64,000 bases of DNA from Blastococcus sp. TF02A-30 (GCF_003319185.1 NZ_QOHJ01000008.1:124001-188000), one strand, 5' to 3'; numbered from the stretch's first letter, positions 1 through 10,179 are shown. Translations and numbers: made by a program. Notes: generated by a model not told the origin, from the sequence alone.

Positions 1-990
1 GCGCTCGCGGAGGGCGCGGTCACCTGGGTGGAGGGGACTGAGGACCCCGTCGGCCTCGCGCAGGCGCGCACCGAGCTCGTCCCCGTGTCGGCGGCACCGG
101 CCGAACCCCGCCAGGTCAGCCCGGACCTCGAGCTCGGCCTCGGGCTGGGCGGAGCGCTGGGCTTCCTGCTGGGTCTGGGGCTGGCCGTCTGGTACGACCG
201 GGCGCGCGCCACCGTCGCGACCGAGGCCGACGTCACCGAGCTCACCGGCGCCCCCCTCGTGGGTGCGCTGGGCGAGCCGGACCGGCACGCGGAGGACGCG
301 GGAGGCACCGGGGGCGCGGCCCTGCTGAGCAACCTGGCACTGCGCGACGCCGCCGGGTTGCCGCCGGTCGTGGTGGTGACGGGCACCGACCGCCGCGACG
401 GGGTGGCGGCGGTGGTCCGCGCGCTCACCGAGGCGCTGGTCGCCGACGGACGCCGGGTCGCGGTCGTGGTCGCCGACCCCCGGCCGGGCAGCGGCGGCAC
501 GGCGACCGGCATCGACGGGCTCGGCGAGGTGCTGACCGGCGCCGCCACGCTCTCCGCGGTGTCGCGCCGGATGGCGGAGGGGCGGGTGGTGGTCGTCCCA
601 CCGGGCAACCTGTCCGGTGACCACGGCGGCCTGCTGCGGTCGCCCGCCGCGCGGGCCGTGCTCGACGCGCTGGCCGCCGGGCACGACCACGTGCTCGTGC
701 AGAGCGCGCCGGTGCGCGGGCCTGCGGATGCGCTCCCCCTCGCCGGGCCCGGGGACGGCTGCCTGCTCGCCGCCCGGTACCGCGGCGCACGGAAGGGCCG
801 GCTGGCGGCCGCGGCACGCGTGGTGCCCGCGAGCGGTGCGGCGCTGCTCGGTGTCGTCCTCACCGACGTGCCACCGACGGCGGACGTCGTCGACCCCAGC
901 CACAGGTACCGGGCCGACGCCGAGCGCGGCGGGGCCGTCGCGACGCGTCGGGCGGTGCTGGCGACGGCGGGCGGGGGTGACCGGTCCTGA
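1..990 (+). CDS. Wzz/tyrosine-autokinase-like polysaccharide chain-length protein, C-terminal part (5' end outside window)
   Basis: The frame is open from base 1, so the gene begins upstream; 329 residues are visible. An Ala/Val-rich stretch leads into one membrane segment (about residues 49-63, rich in Gly/Leu), as in the second transmembrane helix of Wzz proteins. It is followed by a cytoplasmic P-loop-like domain: beta strand PPVVVVTGTDRRDGVAAVV, then helix and strand RRVAVVVADPRP. This matches the layout of the BY-kinase domain of actinobacterial chain-length regulators, but the Walker A position reads GTDRRDGVAA and lacks the GK(S/T) triad, so nucleotide binding is doubtful. It ends 33 bases before a Wzy-like polymerase gene, consistent with a role in exopolysaccharide chain-length control at the membrane. 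Function is inferred from layout. Confidence 0.7.
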   Translation, partial: ALAEGAVTWVEGTEDPVGLAQARTELVPVSAAPAEPRQVSPDLELGLGLGGALGFLLGLGLAVWYDRARATVATEADVTELTGAPLVGALGEPDRHAEDAGGTGGAALLSNLALRDAAGLPPVVVVTGTDRRDGVAAVVRALTEALVADGRRVAVVVADPRPGSGGTATGIDGLGEVLTGAATLSAVSRRMAEGRVVVVPPGNLSGDHGGLLRSPAARAVLDALAAGHDHVLVQSAPVRGPADALPLAGPGDGCLLAARYRGARKGRLAAAARVVPASGAALLGVVLTDVPPTADVVDPSHRYRADAERGGAVATRRAVLATAGGGDRS

Positions 991-1023
991 CCCGGCTCGC
1001 GCGCGGCGGCCGGGGGTGGCGCC

Positions 1024-2385
1024 GTGTCTGACACCTACGCGTCGATCCTCTCGGTCGTGCTCACCGCGTGGACGGTGGTGGCGTACTCCCTGGACCGGCG
1101 GTTGTTCCTCGCCGTGGTCCCGCACAACGCGGCGTGGGCCGCGGCCTGCGCCGTCCTCGGCTCGGGGGTCATGAACTTCGACCCGCTGTCGGCGTTCGCC
1201 TGGGCGGTCGTCACCGGCGCGATCGTCGCGTTCAACATGGGCGTCGTCCTGACCCGCGGTCGCCGCGACCAGGACCCGGCTCCCCGCGCGGCGGCCGGCC
1301 CCCTGACCACCTACCGCGTCTACCTCCTGCTCCTGCTCGCCTTCTCCGCCGGCTTCGCCGTCTACCTGCGGACGGTGGACTCCGCCTTCGGGCTCGACGT
1401 GCTGCTCACCGATCCGAGCTCGATCCGGGCCTGGTCGGAGGACGGGCCGGGGTACCTGGAGCAGTTCCCGCTGTACGGCAAGGTCCTCTTCTACCTGGGC
1501 CCGCTCTGCTTCGCGCTGACGGTCGTGCCGGACCTCGTGCAGGGGCTGCGCAGCCGGCCGCTGGTGCTGCGCCTCGCCATCGCGGCCTACCTGCTGCTGG
1601 CGCAGGCGGCGACGCTGCAGCGGACCAACATCTTCGTCGCGGTCGCGATGGTGCTGGGGATCCTGCTGCTGCGGGCGGGCTCCGGTGCGGCGCCCGCGCG
1701 CCGGACGCCGCCCGGCCGGCGGCTGGCCGGGCTCCTCGCCCTCGCCGTGGTGGGCGTGGTGACCTTCCAGGGCATCGCGGTGGCGCTGGGCAAGACGGGG
1801 GCGGAGGACGCCGCCGTGGTCGCCTCCGTGGACCCGGCGATCCGGGACACCCCGCTCGTCGGCGTCTTCCACTACGCCACCTCCGGCATCCCCGCGTTCG
1901 GCAAGCTCGTCGAGAGCCGGGACGAGCGGTGGCCGGACCCCAACGACCTCGGCAACGCGTACGGGGACTTCAACCCGCAGACCTGGGGGCGGGCGACCTT
2001 CGCCGTACCGCTCAAGCTGGTGCCGGGGACGACGCCCTGGGCGGAGATCGCGCCGTTCACCGAGATGCCGGCCAAGACCAACGTCTACACCTGGCTGGAG
2101 CCCTGGTACCGCGACTTCCGCGCGCCGGGGGCGATCCTGGGGGCCCTCGTCGTCGGCATGCTCGTCGGCACCGCGGCGAAGCACGCCGCGCGCTCCCCGC
2201 GGGCGCTCGTCCTGGGCGGCCTGCTGGTCGGCTTCAGCGGGCTGGCGACGTTCGTCAACCGCTACGCCGCGGTGATGAGCATCGTGCTGTACCTGGTGAT
2301 CTGGTGGATCGGCCGGCCACGCCCGGCCGGCCCGGCTCCGCGCGCCGGCGCGGACGAGGTGGCGGAGGTGGGTCGTGCCGGATGA
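1024..2385 (+). CDS. O-antigen/exopolysaccharide polymerase-like (Wzy-type) membrane protein
   Basis: This 453-residue protein starts at GTG 1024 and is built of about ten hydrophobic segments (for example ILSVVLTAWTVVAY at the N terminus, YRVYLLLLLAFSAGFAVYL, and VLYLVIWWIG near the end). A large extracytoplasmic loop of about 120 residues sits between the later helices, containing the Trp/Pro-rich stretch around EIAPFTEMPAKTNVYTWLEP. Long loops of this sort and the multi-pass topology are typical of Wzy/O-antigen ligase-like polymerases, which link repeat units at the membrane. The gene lies between a Wzz-like gene and a secreted beta-helix protein gene, which supports an exopolysaccharide role. 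Sequence conservation in this family is low, so the call rests on topology and context. The C-terminal tail is Ala/Pro/Arg-rich. Confidence 0.6.
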   Translation: MSDTYASILSVVLTAWTVVAYSLDRRLFLAVVPHNAAWAAACAVLGSGVMNFDPLSAFAWAVVTGAIVAFNMGVVLTRGRRDQDPAPRAAAGPLTTYRVYLLLLLAFSAGFAVYLRTVDSAFGLDVLLTDPSSIRAWSEDGPGYLEQFPLYGKVLFYLGPLCFALTVVPDLVQGLRSRPLVLRLAIAAYLLLAQAATLQRTNIFVAVAMVLGILLLRAGSGAAPARRTPPGRRLAGLLALAVVGVVTFQGIAVALGKTGAEDAAVVASVDPAIRDTPLVGVFHYATSGIPAFGKLVESRDERWPDPNDLGNAYGDFNPQTWGRATFAVPLKLVPGTTPWAEIAPFTEMPAKTNVYTWLEPWYRDFRAPGAILGALVVGMLVGTAAKHAARSPRALVLGGLLVGFSGLATFVNRYAAVMSIVLYLVIWWIGRPRPAGPAPRAGADEVAEVGRAG

Positions 2386-3418
2386 GCCCGTGCCGGCTGC
2401 GGACCGGCGGCCCGACGACGCCGGACAGGCGTCCGCCCGGAGCCGCCGGCGTTTCCTGCAGGGTGCCGGTGCGGCCGCCGTGGTCGGCGCCGGCGGCTTC
2501 CTGGGGTGGCGGGCGCTCGCGGACGGCGAGGGCAGCGGGGGCTCGCCGGGATCGGGCGGTAACCGGGTGACCCCCACGCCGCCGCCGTCGTCGATGGCCG
2601 ACGTCGTCGCGTACGGCGCGGTGGGGGACGGCTCGACCGACGACACCGCCGCCTTCGAGGCCGCGCTCGCCGACTCGCCGTACGTCTACGTGCCCCCGGG
2701 GTCCTACGTCCTGAGCCGCACGCTGGAGATCCCCGAGACGACGCGGCTGGTCGGCGGGGGCAAGTACAACACCGTCCTGCTGCACGCCCACGACGACGAC
2801 TTCGCGCGGCTCGCCGCGCGCAGCTCGCTGGCCGAGCTGTCGGTGGAGGGCCAGGGGTCCGTGCACTCCGGCCGCGGGCTGGTCCTGTCCGGCTCGGACG
2901 GCCAGCAGTCGCTGCAGGCGGTGTCGGTCGTGGACTTCGACGGCTACTGCATCGACTTCGAGAGCCCCGACGCCGGATCGCAGTTCCGCGCCACGCAGGT
3001 CGACGTCGGGCGCACCGGCGGGGACTCCGGCTCGGAGCGCTACGCCGTCCACATCTCGGAGGACCAGCAGCTGGCCTCGGTGCCGCGCTCCTTCGTGCAG
3101 CTGGAGACCCAGGGGCTGTGCGCCATCGACTTCGGCGGGTGCAACGACACCTACGTCGTCGCGTCGACCCTGGGCGACCTGCGGTTCACGGAGGAATCGC
3201 GCGGCGTCAACATCAGCTCCAGCCGGCTGCTCAACCAGGAGAGCCTCACCATCGCCGGGCACGGGATCACCATCGTCGGCTGCGACATCGCGCCCCAGCT
3301 GACGATCGCCCCCGGGGCCGACCACGTCGTCCTCGCCCCCAACGCGTTCAACCGGCTGCCGGTGATCGACCGGTCCGGCAACGACCGGCACCAGCTCCCG
3401 CCCGACTACGGCTCCTGA
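2375..3418 (+). CDS. Tat-exported pectate-lyase-superfamily (right-handed beta-helix) protein
   Basis: The GTG start at 2375 overlaps the upstream polymerase gene by 11 bases, so the two are probably co-translated. Residues 23-29 read SRRRFLQ followed by an Ala/Gly-rich hydrophobic stretch, a clear twin-arginine signal. After a Gly/Pro linker comes VVAYGAVGDGSTDDTAAF, the opening motif of the Pectate_lyase_3 / glycosyl hydrolase family 28-like beta-helix fold, and the rest has short repeated beta turns (for example LRFTEESRGVNISSSRLLN, LTIAGHGITIVGC). The family cleaves or binds polysaccharides outside the membrane, and with the Wzz and Wzy genes upstream it may trim or anchor the exopolysaccharide. 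Catalytic residues cannot be assigned. At 347 aa it is of usual size. Confidence 0.75.
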   Translation: MPDEPVPAADRRPDDAGQASARSRRRFLQGAGAAAVVGAGGFLGWRALADGEGSGGSPGSGGNRVTPTPPPSSMADVVAYGAVGDGSTDDTAAFEAALADSPYVYVPPGSYVLSRTLEIPETTRLVGGGKYNTVLLHAHDDDFARLAARSSLAELSVEGQGSVHSGRGLVLSGSDGQQSLQAVSVVDFDGYCIDFESPDAGSQFRATQVDVGRTGGDSGSERYAVHISEDQQLASVPRSFVQLETQGLCAIDFGGCNDTYVVASTLGDLRFTEESRGVNISSSRLLNQESLTIAGHGITIVGCDIAPQLTIAPGADHVVLAPNAFNRLPVIDRSGNDRHQLPPDYGS

Positions 3419-3540
3419 ACGACCCGGCCGGGGGTGATCCCGGAGCGCCGCGCCCGCTGGAAACCGGGACCGATGGGTGGCTTCCCCGATGCCGTCGCGC
3501 CCTGCGCGTCGCCAGGCTGCTCGCCGGGCGATCCGCCCTC

Positions 3541-3564
3541 CGGAGTCGGGCGAGCCCGACTCCG
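3541..3564. repeat. Perfect 24-nt inverted repeat between beta-helix and MMPL genes
   Basis: Arms CGGAGTCGGGC and GCCCGACTCCG are perfect complements separated by only GA. It lies 122 bases after the stop at 3418 and 88 bases before the next start in a 233-base gap. No T-run follows. It could fold as a terminator hairpin with a CGAG loop, or serve as a dyad operator for the MMPL gene; the sequence alone does not decide. Confidence 0.5.
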
Positions 3565-3651
3565 AGACGCCAGGTGGCCGGATGGGCCGCGCGCCGTGGC
3601 GCCGCGAGGGTCGATCCCGCACGCAACCAGGGACGACGACAGGAGACTGCA

Positions 3652-5889
3652 GTGGACATGTCCGGCAACATCGCCGGCCGGATGGGGCGGTGGAGCGCCC
3701 GGCACCGCAAGACCGCGGTGCTCGGCTGGTTGGCCTTCGTGGTGCTCGCCGTGGTGCTGGGCGGGATGCTCCAGCGCGGCGAGCGCACCGGCTCGGAGAC
3801 CGAGGTCGGCGCGCCCGCGCGGGCCGCCGAGATCCTCGACCGCAACGGCTGGGAGGAGCCGGCCTCGGAGATGGTCCTCGTCCAGCGCGCCGACGACGTG
3901 GCGCAGGGCGCCGCCGACGCCGCGCTGACCGACGTCGTCGCCGCGCTCGCGGCCCAGCCCGACGTCGAGAACCTGACCAGCCCGCTCGACGGCGCCCCGC
4001 TGACCTCGCCCGACGGCCGGTCGGCGCTGGTGACGTTCGACATCCGCGGCGATCCCGACACCGCCGAGGAGCGGATCGAGCCCATCCAGGACGCCGTCGC
4101 CGCGGTCGCAGCCGACCACGACGACGTGCTGGTCGAGCAGTTCGGCGGCACCAGCGCGGAGCTCGCGCTGGGCGACGTGCTCGAGGACGACTTCACCCGC
4201 GCCGAGCTGCTCTCGATCCCGATCACGCTCGCCGTCCTGCTGCTGGCCTTCGGCGCGATCGTCGCCGCGGTGCTGCCGCTGGTCTTCGCGCTCAGCGCGT
4301 TCGCCGGCGCCGTCGGCCTGCTGGGCTTCACCAGCCAGATCTGGGGCGTCGACGACAGCGCGCAGATCGTCATGCTGCTCATCGGCCTGGCCGTGGGCGT
4401 GGACTACTCGCTCTTCTACCTCAAGCGGGAGCGGGAGGAGCGGGCGCGCGGCGCCGGTCCGGTCGACGCGCTCGACATCGCCGCCGCCACCTCGGGCCGG
4501 TCGATCCTCATCTCCGGCATCACGGTGGTCGTCGCGATGGCCGGCATGTTCCTCACCGGCTTCGCGGTGTTCAGCGGCATCGGCTCGGCCACGATCCTCG
4601 TCGTCGCCACCTCGGTGCTGGGCTCGCTCACGGTGCTGCCGGCGCTGATGAGCTGGCTCGGCGACAAGGTCGAGAAGGGCCGGCTGCCGGTCATCGGCCG
4701 CCGCGCCGCCGGGCCGGGCCGGTTCTGGCCGGCTGTGCTGCGGGTCGTGCTGCGCCGGCCGCTGGTCGCCGCGGTGGTCGCCGGTGGTGCGCTGGTCGCG
4801 CTCGCCGCCCCCGCGCTCACCATGGACCTGCGCAACGAGGCGGTCACCGACCTGCCGCAGGACGTGCCGGTCATCCAGACCTACGAGCGGATCGCCGAGG
4901 CGTTCCCCGGCGGGGCATCACCCGCCGAGGTGGTCATCGAGGCCGACGACGTCACCGCGCCGCAGGTGCAGGCCGCGATCGCCGACCTGCGCGAGCAGGC
5001 GCTGGCCACCGGTCGGATGAACGAGCCGGTCGAGGTGGAGACCAACGAGGCGGGCACGGTCGCCGTCGTCTCGGTGCCGCTGGACGGCGACGGCGAGGAC
5101 CAGGCCTCCCGCGACGCGCTGGCCGCCCTGGAGGACGACGTCGTCCCGGCGACGGTGGGCGCCCTGGACGGCGCCACCGTCGTGGTGTCCGGCGAGACCG
5201 CGTCGGGTGTGGCGTTCGAGCGGCTCATGGCCGAGCGCACGCCCTGGGTGTTCGCCTTCGTGCTGGTGCTGGCGTTCGTGCTGCTGCTGGTGTCGTTCCG
5301 GTCGGTGGTCATCGCGGCCACCGCGATCGTGCTCAACCTGCTCAGCGTCGCGGCGGCATACGGGGCGCTCGTGCTGGTCTTCCAGGAGGGCTGGGGCGCC
5401 GACCTGATCGGGCTCGACCAGACCGGCGGCATCGTGAACTGGATCCCGCTGTTCCTCTTCGTGATCCTGTTCGGGCTGTCGATGGACTACCACGTCTTCA
5501 TCCTCAGCCGGATCCGCGAGGCCCGGGACCGCGGCCGCAGCACCCGCGACGCGGTCACCTCCGGCATCACGTCGTCGGCCGGGGTGGTGACCAGCGCCGC
5601 GGTGATCATGGTGTTCGTCTTCCTGACCTTCGTGACGCTGTCGCTCACCAGCCTCAAGCAGATGGGCATCGGCCTGGCGCTGGCGGTGCTGCTCGACGCC
5701 ACCGTCGTCCGCGCGGTGCTGCTGCCGGCGGTGATGCAGCTGCTCGGCGAGCGCAACTGGTACCTGCCGCGCTGGCTGGAGTGGCTGCCGACGCTGCGGC
5801 ACGAGGCCGCGCCGGCTCCGGTGGTCCTCCCGACCCAGGCCGACGGACGACGCGACGAGGAGGTGCCGGTGCTCGCCGCCCGCGACTGA
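3652..5889 (+). CDS. MMPL-family RND transporter
   Basis: This is a 745-residue integral membrane protein with two RND/MMPL halves. Each half has one N-terminal helix (first: [20 protein letters not shown]), an extracytoplasmic domain of about 150-180 residues, then a bundle of five helices. Typical MMPL motifs are visible in both halves: [19 protein letters not shown] in the first and [19 protein letters not shown] in the second. The GTG at 3652 is chosen because AGGAG at 3641-3645 lies six bases upstream; an ATG two codons later is possible. MMPL proteins use proton motive force to export lipids, glycolipids or small toxic molecules. No dedicated regulator is adjacent. The gene seems monocistronic, with a 58-nt palindromic element starting 11 bases after the stop. 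Confidence 0.9.
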   Translation: MDMSGNIAGRMGRWSARHRKTAVLGWLAFVVLAVVLGGMLQRGERTGSETEVGAPARAAEILDRNGWEEPASEMVLVQRADDVAQGAADAALTDVVAALAAQPDVENLTSPLDGAPLTSPDGRSALVTFDIRGDPDTAEERIEPIQDAVAAVAADHDDVLVEQFGGTSAELALGDVLEDDFTRAELLSIPITLAVLLLAFGAIVAAVLPLVFALSAFAGAVGLLGFTSQIWGVDDSAQIVMLLIGLAVGVDYSLFYLKREREERARGAGPVDALDIAAATSGRSILISGITVVVAMAGMFLTGFAVFSGIGSATILVVATSVLGSLTVLPALMSWLGDKVEKGRLPVIGRRAAGPGRFWPAVLRVVLRRPLVAAVVAGGALVALAAPALTMDLRNEAVTDLPQDVPVIQTYERIAEAFPGGASPAEVVIEADDVTAPQVQAAIADLREQALATGRMNEPVEVETNEAGTVAVVSVPLDGDGEDQASRDALAALEDDVVPATVGALDGATVVVSGETASGVAFERLMAERTPWVFAFVLVLAFVLLLVSFRSVVIAATAIVLNLLSVAAAYGALVLVFQEGWGADLIGLDQTGGIVNWIPLFLFVILFGLSMDYHVFILSRIREARDRGRSTRDAVTSGITSSAGVVTSAAVIMVFVFLTFVTLSLTSLKQMGIGLALAVLLDATVVRAVLLPAVMQLLGERNWYLPRWLEWLPTLRHEAAPAPVVLPTQADGRRDEEVPVLAARD

Positions 5890-5899
5890 CCGCCCTCCG

Positions 5900-5957
5900 C
5901 GAGATCTGCACACTCGGGGCATCCACGCCGCTGGGCGCCACGAGTGTGCAGATCTCG
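5900..5957 (+). repeat. 58-nt dispersed inverted repeat, copy 1
   Basis: Two 17-base arms, CGAGATCTGCACACTCG and CGAGTGTGCAGATCTCG, are perfect reverse complements flanking a 24-base spacer; one more G/C pair extends the stem at the outside. A second copy with the same spacer length lies at 60476-60533 (opposite orientation). This copy begins 11 bases after the MMPL stop and could act as its terminator, though no T-tract follows. Confidence 0.8.
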
Positions 5958-6094
5958 CACGTCATGGGTGCGGCGGCCCCATGACGGATCGACGACGCCC
6001 ATTGCGATCCGTTGACGTCTGCGTGGGATCCGTGGGGCCGACGCCGCCGGCGGGCACCGGAGGGGGCGAACCGTCGTCGTCCGAGAGGTCCCGT

Positions 6095-8713
6095 GTGCCG
6101 CGCCGTCCGTCGAGCGAGCTCCCGCTGCCCGCGTGGGAGGAAGCACCCCCCACCGGGTCACGCCGCCGTCGGGCACTGCTCCGGCTGATCCCGGCGCTGC
6201 TGCTCGCCGGCGCCCTCACGGCCGGGTTCCTGCTGCCGTGGATCGGCGGCGCGGCCCGCGGCGTCGCCCTCGCCTCCGACGTGCTGAGCCCGGCCTCCGC
6301 CGACCTGCTGCACCGCACCCCGGCGGGCAACACCCGCGTCCTCGCCTCCGACGGTTCGCTGATCACCGAGTTCTACCGCCGCAACCGCACCGTGGTGCCC
6401 GGCGAGGCGATCGCCCCGGTGATGAAGGACGCCGTGGTGGCGATCGAGGACGCCCGCTTCTTCGAGCACTCCGGCGTCGACGGCCAGGGCCTCGGGCGGG
6501 CGCTGCTCAAGAACGTCCTCGCCGGGGAGGTGGTGCAGGGCGGCTCGACCCTCACCCAGCAGCTGGTGAAGCAGATCCGGCTGCAGGCGGCCGGGACACC
6601 GGGCGAACGCGCGGCGGCGACGGAGGAGACCGTCGGGCGCAAGGTCCGGGAGGCGCAGCTCGCGCTGGGCATGGAGCAGGAGTACGGCAAGGACGAGATC
6701 CTCACCCGCTACCTCAACCGCGTGTACTTCGGCGCCGGCGCCTACGGGGTGCACGCCGCGGCGCACGCGTACTTCGGCGTGACGCCCGACGCGCTCACCG
6801 TGGCCCAGGCCGCCACGCTCGCCGGGCTCGTGCAGAGCCCCTCCAGCTACGACCCGTTCGTCTCGCCGGAGGCGGCGACCGAGCGCCGCGACGTGGTCAT
6901 CGGGCGGATGCTCGACCTCGGCACGATCACCCCGCGCGAGGCCGCCGAGGCGCGCGCCGAGCCGGTCGTCCTCACGCCGGGGACGCCGAGCCCCCGCGGG
7001 TGCGTCGACGCCCGCATCGGCGGCTTCTTCTGCGACTACCTCGTCGAGCACCTCACCGGCACGCTCGGGCTGACCCAGGACCAGCTGGAGACGGGCGGGC
7101 TGACCATCCGCACGACGCTCTCACCGCCGCTGCAGCGGTCCGGGGACGCCGCGGTCACCGCCGCGCTGGCACTCGAGGACCCCCGCGCCGGCATCTTCAC
7201 CGCCGTGGAGCCCGGCACGGGGCGGGTGCTGGCGATGTCGGTGAACCGCCGCTACGGGGTGGACGCCGCCGATCCGACGCAGACCTCGGTCAACCTGGCC
7301 ACCGCCGCCGGGCAGGGGGCCGGGTCCACGTACAAGGTGTTCACCGCGGTCTCCGCGCTCGAGCGGGGCTTCGGGCTCGAGCACCGGATCACGACGTCCG
7401 ATCCGTACGTCTCCTCGGTGTACCGGGACGGGGACGGCGCCTACGACGTCCGCAACGCCGGCCGGTACCCGCGGACGCTGGACATGGAGGAAGCCCTCTA
7501 CCGGTCGTCGAACACCTACTTCCTCGCGCTCGAGGACCAGCTGGGCTCCGTCGCGGGCCCCGTGGACGCCGCCCTCCGGATGGGGCTGTCCTCCCTCGCG
7601 CCGGTGGCGGAGGAGGTCATCGCGGAGAACCGGGGCTCGTTCACCTTCGGCGCGGAGGCGACCAGCCCGCTCGCCCTGGCCGTCGCCTACTCGACCCTGG
7701 CCGCGAGCGGGACCGCGTGCGAGCCCACCCCGGTCGACGCGGTCCTGGACCGCGACGGCGAGCCGCTCCTGGGCGCCGACGGGGAGCCGGTGGTGCCGGC
7801 CGACCGCTGCACGCCGGAGGCGATCCCGGCCGGTGTCGCGGACACGATCACCCAGGCGCTGCGCAAGGACGTGGAGCCCGGCCACCCGGGGCAGACCGGT
7901 CGGCGGGCGTACGTGCCCGGCTACCAGATCGCCGGCAAGACGGGCACGACGCAGGACAACTACTCGATCGCCTTCGCGGGCTACACGCCCGGGATCGCGG
8001 CCTCGGTCATGGTCTACAACCCGGTGCGCAACCAGGACGTCGGTGGCTTCGGTGGCGGCACGGCGGCCACCATCTGGCGCGAGGCGGTGGCGCCGGTGCT
8101 GACCCAGCGCGCGCCGGTCCCGTTCCCGCCGGCGGACCCGGAGCACGTGACGGGGCAGTACCGCACGGTCCCGGGTGGCTGCGCCGGGGGGCCGGCGGAG
8201 AGCTGCCTCGCCCTGCTGGCCGGCTCGGGTCTGGCAGCGACGGCCGTGCCGGTCGACAGCGCGCGGCCGGCGGGACAGGTCGTCGGGGTGCAGCCCGGTG
8301 CCGGGACGACGGTGCGGATCACGACCGACACGGTGACCGTCCTGGTCAGCAACGGTGCCCGGTACGTGCCCCCGGCGCCGCCGCCGGAACCCGCGCCCAC
8401 GCCGGAGCCGGAACCCGCGCCCACGCCGGAACCCGAACCCACGCCGACACCGGAACCCGCGCCCACGCCGGAACCCGAGCCCACGCCGACACCGGAACCC
8501 GCGCCCACGCCGGAACCCGAGCCCACGCCGACACCGGAACCCGCGCCGGTCCCGACGCCGACACCGGAACCCGCGCCGACACCGGCACCGACGCCTGAGC
8601 CGGCACCGGAACCCGAGCCGGCGCCGGAACCCACGCTCGCGCCGACGCCGACGCCGGAACCCACGCCGGAGCCGGAGCCCACGCCGACGAGCAGCCCTGG
8701 GGCGAGTGGGTGA
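6095..8713 (+). CDS. Class A penicillin-binding protein (GT51 glycosyltransferase + transpeptidase)
   Basis: Bifunctional peptidoglycan synthase, 872 residues from GTG 6095. One N-terminal membrane anchor ([20 protein letters not shown]) is followed by a GT51 domain with [12 protein letters not shown] (catalytic Glu) and GGSTLTQQ, then a transpeptidase domain with STYK (Ser411, Lys414), SSN (471-473) and KTG (615-617). A PASTA-like module ([12 protein letters not shown]...[12 protein letters not shown]) comes next, then a long Pro/Glu/Thr tail. An ATG at 5981 would add 38 residues, but that stretch has A/T-rich third positions unlike the rest and no ribosome-binding site, whereas GAGAGG lies six bases before 6095. 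It polymerises glycan strands and cross-links stem peptides at the outer face of the membrane. The tail probably spans the wall. Confidence 0.92.
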   Translation: MPRRPSSELPLPAWEEAPPTGSRRRRALLRLIPALLLAGALTAGFLLPWIGGAARGVALASDVLSPASADLLHRTPAGNTRVLASDGSLITEFYRRNRTVVPGEAIAPVMKDAVVAIEDARFFEHSGVDGQGLGRALLKNVLAGEVVQGGSTLTQQLVKQIRLQAAGTPGERAAATEETVGRKVREAQLALGMEQEYGKDEILTRYLNRVYFGAGAYGVHAAAHAYFGVTPDALTVAQAATLAGLVQSPSSYDPFVSPEAATERRDVVIGRMLDLGTITPREAAEARAEPVVLTPGTPSPRGCVDARIGGFFCDYLVEHLTGTLGLTQDQLETGGLTIRTTLSPPLQRSGDAAVTAALALEDPRAGIFTAVEPGTGRVLAMSVNRRYGVDAADPTQTSVNLATAAGQGAGSTYKVFTAVSALERGFGLEHRITTSDPYVSSVYRDGDGAYDVRNAGRYPRTLDMEEALYRSSNTYFLALEDQLGSVAGPVDAALRMGLSSLAPVAEEVIAENRGSFTFGAEATSPLALAVAYSTLAASGTACEPTPVDAVLDRDGEPLLGADGEPVVPADRCTPEAIPAGVADTITQALRKDVEPGHPGQTGRRAYVPGYQIAGKTGTTQDNYSIAFAGYTPGIAASVMVYNPVRNQDVGGFGGGTAATIWREAVAPVLTQRAPVPFPPADPEHVTGQYRTVPGGCAGGPAESCLALLAGSGLAATAVPVDSARPAGQVVGVQPGAGTTVRITTDTVTVLVSNGARYVPPAPPPEPAPTPEPEPAPTPEPEPTPTPEPAPTPEPEPTPTPEPAPTPEPEPTPTPEPAPVPTPTPEPAPTPAPTPEPAPEPEPAPEPTLAPTPTPEPTPEPEPTPTSSPGASG
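8411..8536 (+). repeat. Three tandem copies of a 42-nt coding repeat in the PBP tail
   Basis: Copies at 8411-8452, 8453-8494 and 8495-8536 are nearly identical and each encodes [14 protein letters not shown]. Shorter, less regular EPAP/TPEP units continue on both sides to about 8690. The array is in frame, so copy-number change alters only tail length. Confidence 0.9.
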
Positions 8714-8761
8714 GTGTGGGGGCGGGAGGCCGGTCCTGACGGTCTGGCCGCGTTGGTCGGT

Positions 8762-8856
8762 CCATCCAGCAGTGGATGGCCACTCTTAGCCGGCTCTCCC
8801 GCCCCGCACCAACTGTGAGCCAGGCCACTCCCGGCCGTCAAGAGCGCCCGGGAGTG
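8762..8856. terminator. Pair of hairpins between the convergent PBP and oxidase genes
   Basis: The first hairpin (8762-8779) has arms CCATCCA and TGGATGG with a GCAG loop. The second (8826-8856) has arms CACTCCCGG and CCGGGAGTG with a 13-base loop. They sit in the 161-base gap between two genes that end towards each other, so each probably ends transcription of one of them. Neither has a strong T-run. Confidence 0.6.
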
Positions 8857-8874
8857 TCGCCGTCCCCGGGCGTG

Positions 8875-10179
8875 TCAGACCCGGCGCAGCACGTCCGGTG
8901 ACAGCTGGTCGACGGCGGTGTGCCCGGTCAGGCCGAGGGTGAGGTCGAACTCGGCCAGCACGTCCTCGATCACCTGCCGGACCCCGTCCTCGCCGGCCAG
9001 CGCCAGCCCCCAGGCGAACGGCCGGCCCAGCAGGACGGCCCGCGCGCCGAGGGCGACGGCGGTGAAGACGTCGGCGCCGCTGCGGATCCCGCTGTCCAGC
9101 AGCACCGGCACCCGGTCGCCGATCGCGGCGACGACGTCGGGCAGCGCGTCCAGCGCCGGGATCGAGCGGTCCACCTGCCGGCCGCCGTGCGTGCTGACGA
9201 CGACGCCGTCGACCCCGGCGTCCACGGCGCGGCGGGCGTCGTCGGGGTGGAGCACGCCCTTGAGCAGGATCGGCAGGCTGGTGCGCGCGCGCAGCCAGGC
9301 CAGGTCGTCCCAGGTGATCGACGGCCGCGAGTAGATCGACAGGAACGTCTCGACGGCGGCCCGCGGCAGCGGCGAGCGCAGGTTCTCCCGCAGCGAGCCC
9401 GGCCAGGCCCGTGCCATGCCGATGAGCGCGCGCACCGCCGCCGGGGTGGGCCGGGGCTGCGCGTCGCGGGCGGCCGAGGCGCCGGGCTGGTCGGGCGCCG
9501 GCGTCTGCGCGGCGCGCTCCTCGACCAGCCGGCGGAAGACCGGGTCGGAGGTGTACTGCGCGATGCCCTTGCCCAGGGCGAACGGCAGGTGGCCCAGGTC
9601 GAGGTCGCGCGGCCGCCAGCCGAGCATGGTGGTGTCGAGGGTGACCACGAGCGCGTCGCAGCCCGCCTTCTCCGCCCGCCCGACCAGGCTCTCGACCAGC
9701 TCGTCGGAGGTCGACCAGTAGAGCTGGAACCAGCGCGGCGAGCCGCCCATCACGGCCGCGCACTCCTCCATGGACACCGAGGCCTGGTTGGAGAAGACCA
9801 TCGGCACGCCGGTGGCGGCCGCGGCCCGGGCCACGGCGAGGTCGGCCTGGCGGTGGACCAGCTCGATCGCGCCCACCGGGCCGAGCAGGAGGGGGGCGGG
9901 CAGCCGGCGGCCGAAGAGCTCGACGCTGGTGTCCCGGCTGCTCACGTCGCGCAGCACCCGGGGCACGACCTGCCAGCGGTCGAACGCCGCGCGGTTGGCC
10001 CGCTGGGTGACCTCGTCGCCGGCGCCGCCCGCGACGTAGGCGTACGAGCGCGGGTTCAGCGCCTTCTTGGCCCGCGCCTGCAGCGCCCGGGCGGTGGTCG
10101 GCACGCGCGGGAGGTGGCCGTAGACGCCCGCCCGGTACACCTCGTTCTGCCGGCGGCGGCCGGTCCCTGCTTCGCTCAC
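8875..10179 (-). CDS. FMN-dependent alpha-hydroxy-acid oxidase / lactate 2-monooxygenase-like
   Basis: This 434-residue cytoplasmic flavoenzyme belongs to the FMN-dependent alpha-hydroxy-acid dehydrogenase family. Visible features are the N-terminal [17 protein letters not shown] motif, substrate-side LLGPVG, a FSNQAS strand, the lysine strand LPILLKGVL, and the catalytic-loop motif [10 protein letters not shown] with the base His at residue 331. The phosphate-binding [13 protein letters not shown] and [11 protein letters not shown] follow. The N terminus and overall pattern resemble lactate 2-monooxygenases more than L-lactate dehydrogenases, and the protein is longer than the usual 390 residues because of a Pro/Ala-rich insert around residues 225-260. 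It would oxidise L-lactate or another 2-hydroxy acid; the exact substrate cannot be read. It is transcribed divergently from the secreted-protein gene at 10397. Confidence 0.8.
   Translation of the reverse strand: MSEAGTGRRRQNEVYRAGVYGHLPRVPTTARALQARAKKALNPRSYAYVAGGAGDEVTQRANRAAFDRWQVVPRVLRDVSSRDTSVELFGRRLPAPLLLGPVGAIELVHRQADLAVARAAAATGVPMVFSNQASVSMEECAAVMGGSPRWFQLYWSTSDELVESLVGRAEKAGCDALVVTLDTTMLGWRPRDLDLGHLPFALGKGIAQYTSDPVFRRLVEERAAQTPAPDQPGASAARDAQPRPTPAAVRALIGMARAWPGSLRENLRSPLPRAAVETFLSIYSRPSITWDDLAWLRARTSLPILLKGVLHPDDARRAVDAGVDGVVVSTHGGRQVDRSIPALDALPDVVAAIGDRVPVLLDSGIRSGADVFTAVALGARAVLLGRPFAWGLALAGEDGVRQVIEDVLAEFDLTLGLTGHTAVDQLSPDVLRRV

Noticed and set aside
2255-3622. Long open frame of 455 codons on the minus strand, and many similar long frames elsewhere
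   Set aside because: In DNA this rich in G+C, antisense and shifted frames stay open by chance. Their residues are Arg/Ala/Gly/Pro-rich, without domains, and they overlap genes with clear motifs.
5981-6094. ATG 5981 as the start of the penicillin-binding protein gene
   Set aside because: Third positions in this stretch are rich in A/T, no ribosome-binding site precedes the ATG, and GAGAGG supports GTG 6095.
8411-8536. Regular 42-nt repeats as a possible CRISPR array
   Set aside because: The repeats are directly joined with no unique spacers, and they are in frame within the penicillin-binding protein gene.
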